Shown in pieces: positions 1-8,100 of a DNA stretch of 64,000 nt. Each line of letters begins with the position of its first letter. Position 1 is the first letter of the stretch. This stretch comes from Hydrogeniiclostridium mannosilyticum (GTDB taxonomy: Bacteria; Bacillota; Clostridia; Oscillospirales; Acutalibacteraceae). Location of the stretch: the NCBI RefSeq assembly GCF_003268275.1, contig NZ_QLYR01000001.1, positions 248,001 through 312,000 of the forward strand, given 5' to 3'. The position numbers and the translations under genes were made by a program. Below the pieces are notes generated by a model. The model saw nothing but the letters and a program-made list of their open reading frames with translations. It was not told the origin of the DNA and did not search any database.

Positions 1-376
1 ACTGCCGCCAGTCGATGAACAGGCAGACCGGCGCTCCCGGCCTGCAGGCTTTCCGGGCATCGGCCAGCCACTCCGCCATCCATCTCGTCCAGCTTCTCTG
101 ATCCCGGTTATCCCCGTCAAAATCCGGCAGGGCGTTCTTCGGGTCCATGCTGCTGTATTTCTGGTTGGTGGTACGGTTTTTCTCCGAGGGTTTCCAGCCG
201 CCCGAAGCATAGGGCGGATCGGTGATGAGGGCGTCGAACACCTGCGGCTTGAATGCCCGGATGATCTGCAGGGTGTCCCCATGCAGGATGCTCCAGCCAT
301 CCCCGCCGCTGTGTTTCATGGGCAGAATGGTTTCATCAACAATTTGAGACAGTTCTTTCGTTTCGTTCAGAGGCAT
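1..376 (-). CDS. Site-specific DNA methyltransferase (N6-adenine type), C-terminus cut by window edge
   Basis: Reading the minus strand from an ATG at 376 gives an open frame running off the left edge. Residues near 43-46 form the catalytic motif IV DPPY in the context LITDPPYASGGW, preceded by an ILHGD segment, which is typical of SAM-dependent DNA N6-adenine (or N4-cytosine) methyltransferases. Motif IV sits close to the N-terminus, as in beta-class enzymes where the SAM-binding FxGxG motif comes later, outside the window. A purine-rich RBS (GGAAAGGAAG) precedes the ATG. It is the most downstream visible gene of the ICE module and would use SAM, which a synthetase encoded 2.4 kb upstream makes. 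No restriction gene is visible. Target specificity cannot be read. Confidence 0.85.
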   Translation of the reverse strand, partial: MPLNETKELSQIVDETILPMKHSGGDGWSILHGDTLQIIRAFKPQVFDALITDPPYASGGWKPSEKNRTTNQKYSSMDPKNALPDFDGDNRDQRSWTRWMAEWLADARKACRPGAPVCLFIDWRQ

Positions 377-394
377 CTTCCTTTCCTTGTTTGG

Positions 395-1027
395 TTATCG
401 TTCTTCTCCGCGATGGTGCTTTTTCATGGCACTCCGCTGCTTGGGTTGGAAACCGGGCAGCGGAGTGAGAAGGGATGATTCACGCTTGAATTTGCGCTCA
501 ATAGCAATATTGTCCGGCCCGATGTGAATCACATCGCTGGTAGGGTTGTCAATCATAACGCCGGGGAGGATAACCGCAGTTTCATGAACTTCAATTTCCC
601 CGCCAAGTTCGCCATAAACAGAAGCTTTCTCCATAACAGTGGGGATACCGCCGGTTACAGCGTTCGCAAAAAGTTTGGCGTTCCCCGAGATATGGACGTC
701 GCCATGGACATAACCGGCAGCAATGATGGCGTAGTCCTCTACAATGGCATTTCCACCAATTCTGCTGGGGCCGGAGATGGAGGCGCAGCCACGGGCACAG
801 GAATAATCCCACAGGATGGCATCTCCATGTATATATGCTTCTTCTGCTGCGACCGCATTGTCTGCAACCCAGCTTTGCCCATCCTGACTCAGATTCTCCT
901 CTGACTGCACAAAACCGCCAAGGTCACCAACATGAACGTCCTCTCGGACGTCTCGAAGAGCTCGAATGCGATGCAGCCATGGGTATTGTGGATGGGCGAT
1001 ATTGGTAATCTCATACTTTCTAATCAT
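395..1027 (-). CDS. Hexapeptide-repeat (left-handed beta-helix-like) protein of the ICE
   Basis: A 210-residue protein. The middle part (about residues 50-165) is a run of short repeats in which small or aliphatic residues recur every five to six positions (for example VADNAVAAEEAYIHGDAIL, SGPSRIGGNAIVED, HGDVHISGNAKLFANAV), the pattern of the hexapeptide left-handed beta-helix. No acetyl-transferase active-site histidine can be assigned, so it is probably a structural or binding protein rather than an enzyme. The C-terminus is basic (QPKQRSAMKKHHRGEER). Its ATG overlaps the stop of the upstream gene by 4 bases (ATGA at 1024-1027), so the two are translationally coupled. The role in the element is unknown. 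Confidence 0.6.
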   Translation of the reverse strand: MIRKYEITNIAHPQYPWLHRIRALRDVREDVHVGDLGGFVQSEENLSQDGQSWVADNAVAAEEAYIHGDAILWDYSCARGCASISGPSRIGGNAIVEDYAIIAAGYVHGDVHISGNAKLFANAVTGGIPTVMEKASVYGELGGEIEVHETAVILPGVMIDNPTSDVIHIGPDNIAIERKFKRESSLLTPLPGFQPKQRSAMKKHHRGEER

Positions 1028-1683
1028 CTTGCTTCACCTCGTTCCTTTTTGGTTTTTGCAGGAACTTTCTCCGACAATTCCGTTTCCACATATTCGCTGA
1101 TGATGTTCAGCGCTTTGTAATAATCCCCGGACTGGTAGACACGGCTGCTCATCTCTTTGGCCTGTTGCGGCTGTCCATTTTCTTTCAGCAGCCGGGATGC
1201 CCTGCCGAGAATAGCGAAGATATTTCCATCCTGTCCCACCAGCTTCATTTTCGGGCGTTTGGGAATCGGCTGTTCTTTGGAAGCTTCTGTGTCCTGCACT
1301 TGTTCTACTGTAAAGTCAAAGGGTTCTTCTGCAAAGTGAACATACAGCACGCCATCGCCGGTCTGGATTTCCTGCTGCTCGAATCCCTCGCCCCAGCCAT
1401 CGGAAAACTGCCCCTTGAGATAATCCTGAAGATCCTGCATTTCTGCTTCTGTGAGAGACGCCTTCAGCTTTACCGTGGTACAGCCCATGAGTTCCCCATC
1501 CCGGATTTCCACCGTGGGAACGGCGCTCAGTACCTTTTTCTTGACGCCGGGATTTCGATCCTCGTCAAAGTAGGGCATTAAATTCCCGCCGTCATCGCTG
1601 TCGCGCTGTTCCACGGCTTCCCGGATGCTTTCCTCGTAGTAGGCCATGTCGACGCCTGAAAACAGCGTGGGGTAATCGGCCAC
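1024..1683 (-). CDS. ICE protein of unknown function; start codon unresolved
   Basis: From a GTG at 1683 the frame gives 219 residues, acidic overall, ending in a lysine-rich tail (KVPAKTKKERGEAR). The last 70 residues (MKLVGQDGNIFAILGRASRLLKENGQ..) look like a small helical domain common in conjugative-element accessory proteins; I do not recognise a named family with certainty. The same frame stays open and protein-like upstream to about 1792 (reading ENEITLKLYSPLTGDFY and then YGWNNGVADYP), so the true N-terminus is probably 30 or more residues longer, but no ATG, GTG or TTG occurs there. An AGAAGGGAG RBS lies at 1786-1794, 9-10 bases ahead of an in-frame ATC (1776). It directly follows the primase-like gene and is coupled to the hexapeptide-repeat gene. 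Confidence 0.65.
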   Translation of the reverse strand: MADYPTLFSGVDMAYYEESIREAVEQRDSDDGGNLMPYFDEDRNPGVKKKVLSAVPTVEIRDGELMGCTTVKLKASLTEAEMQDLQDYLKGQFSDGWGEGFEQQEIQTGDGVLYVHFAEEPFDFTVEQVQDTEASKEQPIPKRPKMKLVGQDGNIFAILGRASRLLKENGQPQQAKEMSSRVYQSGDYYKALNIISEYVETELSEKVPAKTKKERGEAR

Positions 1684-1792
1684 GCCGTTGTTCCAGCCAT
1701 ATTCGTTTACATCGTTTTTGTAGAAATCCCCGGTCAGCGGGGAATAGAGTTTCAGCGTGATTTCATTTTCTCCGATTCGATATCTCTCCCTT

Positions 1793-2761
1793 CTAAAGAG
1801 AATAAGCCGCCCTTTGACGGGCGGCCTGTTCTTCCTGTTTTTCTTTTGCTAAATCAGCATAATCGCAGCCATCTTTTCCCGGCAGGTTCTCCACGATGCG
1901 GTACTTGCCCTGATAGGCTTTTGCCAAATGTCCGGCTGCCCATCGTCCCGCAAAATCGCTATTGGTGCAGATTTCGATTTCCTTAATTTCCGGGTGCCGA
2001 TTGAGGAATGCTTCCAGCGCGGGCGGCTTTTTGAAGGAAAAGGGCTGCGTTTCTTGTCCTTCCTTGGGGGCATAGATCCCGCCAAGGGACAGCCGCCATT
2101 TATCCGAAGTCCCTTCCAGCGTCAGATGGGCAAGGGCTTCGATGGCCGCTTCATAAACTGCCAGCCGGTTGGTTTTTCCTTTGGGCGGGAGGCAGAAGCA
2201 GTATGCTTTTTCGCTGCCGGATACCTCCGCCTTGAAAGGCTTTCCTTTGGTGTAAGTACCCCGCAGGAACGCATACTGGGCAGTACCGGCTTCGTCTTTT
2301 CCAACGAACACGGCATTGTGGTAATCGGCGCTTTCATAGAGTATCCCCGCCCGGACGCAGGCTTCGATGACCTTGCGGCTGATCCCGCGCTTCATCAGGT
2401 AGGCAAACACCCTGCGGTTATTCTCCGCTGCCGGAGGAAGTGCAAACTCCTTTTTCTGCTCCGGCTGGGAAGATGGCGGAATATAGCCGGGGCTTTCTTC
2501 GCACAGGGCCAGCACCGCGTCTACAAACTTTACCCCTTCCACCTTAATGAGATAGTCGAGGGCGGTCTTGCCGCCGACATCCCGGCTTTTCCAATGCCAG
2601 AAGCTGGTTTCTTCGTTGATTTTGAAGCTGTCGTGCGCTCTCAGCTGAAATTCGCCCCGGCTTTCGGCTTTGACCAGTTCTCCGGGGCGGTACCGCTGCA
2701 AAAATTCAATGGCGGTCATTTGTCTGGCGGCGGCAATTTGTTCTTCGCTTACTCCGGGCAT
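1793..2761 (-). CDS. DUF3991/Toprim-domain primase-like protein of the ICE
   Basis: A 322-residue protein. The N-terminal half resembles the CHC2-less primase domain: EFLQRYRPGEL, then a LRAHDSFKINEETSFWHWKSR segment with GGKTALDYLIKVEG, which is the DUF3991 pattern. The C-terminal half is Toprim-like: a strand with acidic residue (RLAVYEAAIEALAH) followed by EIEICTNSDFAGRWAA, where the usual DxD is NSD. The product probably primes or processes DNA during element transfer or replication; this is inferred from the family. It has a strong RBS (GGAAAGGAG) ahead of its ATG and lies 18 bases downstream of metK. One of the canonical Toprim acidic residues appears to be Asn, so catalytic activity is uncertain. 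Confidence 0.8.
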   Translation of the reverse strand: MPGVSEEQIAAARQMTAIEFLQRYRPGELVKAESRGEFQLRAHDSFKINEETSFWHWKSRDVGGKTALDYLIKVEGVKFVDAVLALCEESPGYIPPSSQPEQKKEFALPPAAENNRRVFAYLMKRGISRKVIEACVRAGILYESADYHNAVFVGKDEAGTAQYAFLRGTYTKGKPFKAEVSGSEKAYCFCLPPKGKTNRLAVYEAAIEALAHLTLEGTSDKWRLSLGGIYAPKEGQETQPFSFKKPPALEAFLNRHPEIKEIEICTNSDFAGRWAAGHLAKAYQGKYRIVENLPGKDGCDYADLAKEKQEEQAARQRAAYSL

Positions 2762-2779
2762 GGAGAGACTCCTTTCCTG

Positions 2780-3943
2780 TTAAATGACAGCCGCCCGCAG
2801 GATTTTCGCCTGATCGGTGCGTTCCCACGGAAATTCCGGCTTGCCGAAATGCCCATAGGCGGCTGTCTGTGTGTATCTTGGCGTTAAAAGGTTGAGCTGG
2901 GAAATGATCTCCGCAGGCGTTAAGCCGAACACGAAGCGCGCCGCCTCCGCCAGACAATCGTCGGCGCAGACTGTGCCGGTACCGAAGGTATCCACCTCCA
3001 CCATCACCGGCTCGGCTTTCCCGATGGCATAGGCAAGGGTGACTTGGCATTTTTCGCACAAGCCCGCCGCTACAAGGTTTTTGGCGATATATCTGGCCAT
3101 GTATGCGCCGGAACGATCCATTTTTGTGGGGTCTTTCCCGGAAAAAGCGCCGCCGCCGTGGGGAGCGAACACGCCGTAGCTGTCCACCATAAGCTTTCGC
3201 CCGGTGAGGCCGGTATCGGCTTCCGGGCCGCCCAGAACAAACCGCCCGGAAGGGTTCAAAAGGATTTTCGTATCCTCATCCGGCGGCAGGGCCTGCAGCG
3301 CCGGGGCCAGCACCTTGTCGGTGAGTTCCCAGCAGAGTTCGTCCATGGGTTTCTCCGGGCTGTGCTGGGCCGAAAGGACAACCGTATCCAGCCGCAGGGG
3401 CTTGCCATCCTCGCCGTATTCCACGGTGACCTGTGCTTTCCCGTCCGGGCGCAGGCCCTGCATCACCCCGGTTTTCCGGGCGGCAGCAAGGGCGCTGGTG
3501 AGGCGGTGGGCCAGCATAACCGGCAGAGGCATCATCTGCGGGGTTTCCGAACAGGCGTAGCCCACCATCACGCCCTGATCTCCGGCCCCCAGCTGCAGGG
3601 CGGGCTGATCTTCAGAGGGATTTCTTCTGCGCTCTAACGAACAGTCCACCCCTGCGGCGATATCCGGGCTTTGCTTATGGACGAGGCACTGGATGGCGTA
3701 TCGTGCCGGATCATACCCTACCTTTTGAAGAACAGAACGGGCGATGGCGGGGATTTGCGGCTCAAACAGGCTGGTGATTTCTCCAGCCACGATAACCTGC
3801 CCCTTGGTGGCCAGCACTTCGCAGGCCACACGGGAAAGGGCGTCGTGGGCGAGGCATTCGTCCAGCACGCTGTCTGCGATGATGTCGCACAGCTTATCCG
3901 GGTGCCCTTCCGTCACAGATTCGGCGGTATAAAATTGGTTCAT
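2780..3943 (-). CDS. metK: S-adenosylmethionine synthetase, carried on the ICE
   Basis: A 387-residue protein of normal length for methionine adenosyltransferase (ATP + Met to SAM). The family signatures are intact: GHPDK at residues 13-17 (substrate and Mg binding), the hexapeptide GAGDQG near 118, and GGGAFSGKDPTKMDRS near 261, with the C-terminal YGHFG motif. The catalytic Lys, Asp and His residues expected in these motifs are all present, so it should be active. It sits between a small gene and the primase-like gene in a minus-strand ICE operon that also carries a DNA methyltransferase. A housekeeping metK should exist elsewhere; this would be a second, element-borne copy supplying SAM for methylation, which is inference. 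Confidence 0.95.
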   Translation of the reverse strand: MNQFYTAESVTEGHPDKLCDIIADSVLDECLAHDALSRVACEVLATKGQVIVAGEITSLFEPQIPAIARSVLQKVGYDPARYAIQCLVHKQSPDIAAGVDCSLERRRNPSEDQPALQLGAGDQGVMVGYACSETPQMMPLPVMLAHRLTSALAAARKTGVMQGLRPDGKAQVTVEYGEDGKPLRLDTVVLSAQHSPEKPMDELCWELTDKVLAPALQALPPDEDTKILLNPSGRFVLGGPEADTGLTGRKLMVDSYGVFAPHGGGAFSGKDPTKMDRSGAYMARYIAKNLVAAGLCEKCQVTLAYAIGKAEPVMVEVDTFGTGTVCADDCLAEAARFVFGLTPAEIISQLNLLTPRYTQTAAYGHFGKPEFPWERTDQAKILRAAVI

Positions 3944-3947
3944 TTTC

Positions 3948-4193
3948 TCATTTCACCTCCAAGGAAAAAGGCTTGAGGCTTTTCCCGATTGATTCATAGT
4001 TTTCAAAATGCACCTCGCAGCCTAAGAGGTAGGACACGGCTTCTTCCCATTCCTTTAAGGGGTATTTTTCCTTGTCCGGCAGGCGGTATAAATCCCCAAG
4101 CGCCGCCCATTTAAGCTCCGGCTGCAGGCGCAGGTTGGAGATATAGGTGCGGCGCTGTTTGGCTATCACATCTAAAAGTCCGTTTTTCTTCAA
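3948..4193 (-). CDS. Small ICE protein of unknown function (81 aa)
   Basis: Starts with TTG at 4193, six bases after a good GGAGG RBS; no ATG is better placed. The product is a small soluble, charged protein (MKKNGLLDVIAKQRRTYISN..., ending SIGKSLKPFSLEVK) with no membrane segment or recognised motif. It ends 4 bases before the metK ATG, so the two are probably co-transcribed and perhaps translationally coupled. No function can be given. Confidence 0.6.
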   Translation of the reverse strand: MKKNGLLDVIAKQRRTYISNLRLQPELKWAALGDLYRLPDKEKYPLKEWEEAVSYLLGCEVHFENYESIGKSLKPFSLEVK

Positions 4194-4264
4194 TCAATCC
4201 CTCCAGTGTAACAAAAAATATGGGCGGGGTACCCTGTGGCATCCCGCCCGGTTTCATGCTTCCG

Positions 4265-4357
4265 CTATTTTTTCCTGCTGTTACGGATATGCAGGAACAC
4301 AAGGCCGCCTAAAATGACAGCGCATAAGACAATCAAAATAATGGCTTTTGGTTCCAT
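4265..4357 (-). CDS. Single-pass small membrane protein (30 aa)
   Basis: A 30-residue reading frame that starts with ATG at 4357 about a dozen bases after a GTGAGGTGAG sequence overlapping the end of the sortase gene. The product is MEPKAIILIVLCAVILGGLV followed by FLHIRNSRKK: a 17-18 residue hydrophobic helix and a basic C-terminal tail, which predicts an inner-face C-terminus. It lies directly downstream of the class B sortase and in the same direction. It could be an accessory to the sortase/adhesin pair; that is inference from position only. The following 70 bases include an inverted repeat-poor spacer before the next gene. Confidence 0.55.
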   Translation of the reverse strand: MEPKAIILIVLCAVILGGLVFLHIRNSRKK

Positions 4358-4367
4358 AGGTCGATTC

Positions 4368-5117
4368 TCACCTCACTTCTGTGGCGACGACTACCGTGCG
4401 GGCGCTTTCCCACTCATAGGAACAGGTGACGAGCGTCAGCAGGCGATGGTCCGCGCCGGGGATGGTTTCGGGTTTGTAGAGCGACTGTGCGAAGAGTTCC
4501 TTCTGAAAAGACAGGAAATCCCCATCGTCCGCAAATTCGGTGCGGTTAAAGGGGAACTTTTGAATATCGGTTTTCAGCACAGCCGCAATGCGGTATTCCC
4601 GCAGCCCATCGCTGGTCTGCAGGAGGATTTTGGAATGCTCTTTTCGGAAGGCTTCATCCGCCATTTTCTGGAGCACGGCGAACATGGTCCCATCGTTCAT
4701 GTTGTGCCCGTAGACTACAAGGTTTTTGCTTTCCGGGGAACAATCCCACTGAAAGAAAATGCTTCCGGCAGTGCGATGCTCGCCCTTGTAGGTGCGCCGC
4801 AAATAGTATTCGGGGTCATCGGCGCTGCTCTGCAAAACCGGGTAATCCACACAGGTGCCGGGGATAGAAATCCAACCCTGAATATCCGGGTATTCGGCCT
4901 GCAGGGCGGAGAGAGCCACAAGGGATTCCGGTTCCGGCTGTTCTTTCCCAGCCGGTAGCTCCCCGGAGGATTCTCCGGGGAGGGGCTGTGCGTATTCTTC
5001 TTTCAAATTCTGTGCTTCTCTGTTGGTCAGTCCCGGTTGGAGCACCAAGAACCAGAGAAGCCCCAAAAGACTCAGGCACAAAAGGCCGATGCAAAATCCT
5101 TTCAGGAAGATTTTCAT
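4368..5117 (-). CDS. Class B sortase
   Basis: A 249-residue transpeptidase. An N-terminal hydrophobic helix (residues about 7-28, FCIGLLCLSLLGLLWFLVL) anchors it in the membrane, followed by a Pro/Glu-rich stalk and the beta-barrel. Catalytic residues are visible: His in VVYGHNMNDG, Cys in LVTCSYEW, and Arg in ESARTVVVATEVR. The ISIPGTCVDYPVLQ and YLRRTYKG segments are typical of class B enzymes. The ATG overlaps the 3' end of the adhesin gene by 4 bases (5114-5117), so the sortase is translationally coupled to its likely substrate, whose sorting motif is VPQTGD. The pair probably anchors the adhesin to peptidoglycan on the donor cell surface. Confidence 0.92.
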   Translation of the reverse strand: MKIFLKGFCIGLLCLSLLGLLWFLVLQPGLTNREAQNLKEEYAQPLPGESSGELPAGKEQPEPESLVALSALQAEYPDIQGWISIPGTCVDYPVLQSSADDPEYYLRRTYKGEHRTAGSIFFQWDCSPESKNLVVYGHNMNDGTMFAVLQKMADEAFRKEHSKILLQTSDGLREYRIAAVLKTDIQKFPFNRTEFADDGDFLSFQKELFAQSLYKPETIPGADHRLLTLVTCSYEWESARTVVVATEVR

Positions 5118-8100
5118 TCTTCTGCGCCCTGATCCTCATCGCCTGTGGCCTTTTTCTTTTTGCCTGCAAAGCGCAGGACAAGAAGCCCGCCAGCAGACAA
5201 AACCGCCAGCACGGAAAGGCCAATTAAAACAGCGGGCGTCCACGGGTGGTCGCCGGTCTGCGGCACAGTGGGAACCTCCGGCACCAGCTTGTTGTGCATC
5301 TTGACGGTCGTGGTTTCTCCCGCCTTAATTTCTATGGTCTGGTCATCTGGCAGGATGTACTTTTCGGCGTCCTCGCCAGCCACTTCGGATACGGTGTATT
5401 CGCCTACACGGAGTTCCGCATGGATTTCGCCCTTTTCATCGGTCTGGAACTCCTGCTCATAGGGGTTGCCCATGAAGTCGGTGCCGCTGATTTTGAAGGT
5501 GCGCCCTTCAATCTTATCGTCATCGGCTGTCTTTACCACCTTCAGGGAACCGGTCTGCGCTTTGTTGAGGAAGCCAACGCCAGCTTCGGTTTCGATCCGC
5601 ACAATCGCTTCATTTTCGGTGATGGAGAAAGGGTAATACCCATCGTCCTTCTGGAAAAATTCCGGGCTTTCCTTTTCATGCAGGAAGTAATTTCCATACA
5701 CGAGGTCCTTCATCTGATAGAGGCCCGGCTCGGTTTCGACCATTTCTCCCGCCAGCTTATCGATATCCGCATTGAATTCTCCGTTGTTATCTACATCGGC
5801 GTAAACTTCAAAAACAGCCCCCGACAGCTTGTGGTCCGGGTAGTCGGCGTCCACCTTGGTGGTTTCTGCGGTACCCTTGATGATCTGGTTTTCGATACGG
5901 ATTTCAATGGTCTGCCCGTCCTCGGTAATTTCAACCGGGAAGGTTTCCTCCGTCAATACGAAGGCTGCCGGAGACGCGATTTCCCGAACCAGCCAATTTC
6001 CAACCGGTACCTTGTCAAATTCAAAGCACCCGATCTCATTGCTTTCGGTAACCAAAAACGCGGTTTCTTCGGTGAATTCGGTTTCGTCGAAACGGAACAG
6101 GCCGATTTTCGCGCCTGCCAGTTCAAATCCATCCTGATCCACCTTCCAGCCGGATATTTTGCCGCGCTTTAAGGTATTTTCAATGGCCTCTCCATCGTTC
6201 ACTTCAATTTCCACTTTCGCCACATCCTGTCCGGCATACTCAAACACCACAGGGTATTTTTGGTCGCTCAAAATGTAGTGATCGTCGGTTCCGATTTCCT
6301 GCACATACAGGGAAGCCCCGCAGGGGATGTCGGTTGTAAATACGGCGTTTCCATTCTCGTCAATGCCGATGGTTTCCATCAGCCCGTCTGCCGGGATGGA
6401 GGTACCATCGGAGGCGGTCAGTTGTTCCGCAGCGAACAGTCCGAAAGTAATGTTTTTCCATTCCTCATTCATGCCGAGGGAGAAGGTTTCGTCCTGTTCC
6501 AGCAGCTTCTTAAGGGAAATCTCCACTTTCTGGCGTTCATTGACAAAGCCAACGCTGGCAGAGGTAATCTCTACTTCCTGACCGGCATAGGGCAAAACGA
6601 CTTCCTTGGGTTCAGGATCGATTACCATGCCATCCGGCGCAGTGATTTCCTTCACCTGATAGCGGCCGAGATATAAAGGTTCCGAGGTGGCGGTTCCATC
6701 ACTTCCGGTGGTCAAAGTAGCCGCCAGTTCGCCTGCTTTCATGTGGACGGTTCCGTCCGGGGTAACGACATCTTCCAGTGCAGTGATTTCATAAACAGCG
6801 CCCGGCTGGCCCTGCACCTCATACTGAGGCTGGTACATCCCGCCGGATTCTACAACATGGCTGAATACTTCGCCCTCTTTGGAAACCGTAATCGTTCCCT
6901 TTTGCGGGATATTGTATTTCTCTACTGTAACCACGTCCTGTGAACCGTCCACCACAAAGGGAACCGGCTCTTTGTCAAGAACATATCCCCATGGACTCTG
7001 CTGTTCATACAACTCGTAATTTCCAAACGGAAGCGGTTCCGGCAGCATGAGGGTTCCTGTGGCGTCCGTCACGAAAGTGTCGATATCGATGGGACTGGGG
7101 TAGTTGATATGCTGTACCACCCACTCGCCGGTATCAGCGTTGCGGATTTTGACTGCTGTTCCCGCCAGAGGAATGATTTTGCCGGATTCGGCGTCTTTCT
7201 TCTCGAAACGGATAAGGGAGGTAAAGGTGGGGTTATTGAGAATGAAATAATAGGTTTTACCGTGCTCGGAAATGAACACAGAAAAGTCCGGGACAAATTT
7301 CTGTCCTTCCGCACCTTTGGTCTGATGCACGATGTACAGACCATACGGAAGATCCTTTGAACGGGCAAATCCATAGGAATCGGTGGTCAACAGGTCACGC
7401 TCGGTTTCTTTTGCGTTCTCATAGCTGCCTGCGCTGGCCAGATAAATCTGGAACTGCGCTCCTTCTTCCGGCTGTTCGATCTGCACATCGTCGCTGGAGG
7501 CTGCGGCGGACAAAGGAAGAACAGGGGCTTTGGAGGCAAGGCTGGCAGCTGCAGGAATGATTTCCGGCACAGATGATACGCTTGGGGCAGGCTGCGGCTC
7601 GCTTTCCGGCGCGGGGCTGCTTTCAGGGGATGGTTCTTCAGCAGACTCTGCCGTGGGTCCGGATTCCGCGCTTTCTTCCGGCTGGCTGGAGGAAGCATCC
7701 GCATCTTCCGGCACAGGGGTGGATTCCGAGATCCCCGAAGAACTGGAGGTGGGCGCTTCCTCGACAGAATTACTTTCTGCCGGTTCTTCCACCGGGACAT
7801 CTTCAACAGGGACGCTCTCTGCGGGATTGCTTTCCTCAGCAGGCGCATCCGACTGTGGGGCGGGTTCTTCCTGATCGGGGATGGCAGGCTGATCCGTATG
7901 CTTGGTGATGGCGATGCTGCCGAGGATGACGTCCTCTGTGGCAGTCATGGGGATGCTGTTGTTCTCCAAGGTGAAATTGCCCGGTTCCGCGCCTACCGGG
8001 TAGACGGTTTCGTCCAGCAGGTACCCCTCGCTGGGGGAAATTTCACGGATGCTGTAATCCGGGCCGCAGGGGTATTCCTTGGTGGTGAACTTGCCCCCGT

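Noticed and set aside
1928-2887. 319-residue plus-strand open frame
   Set aside because: Antisense to the Toprim protein and metK; composition not protein-like.
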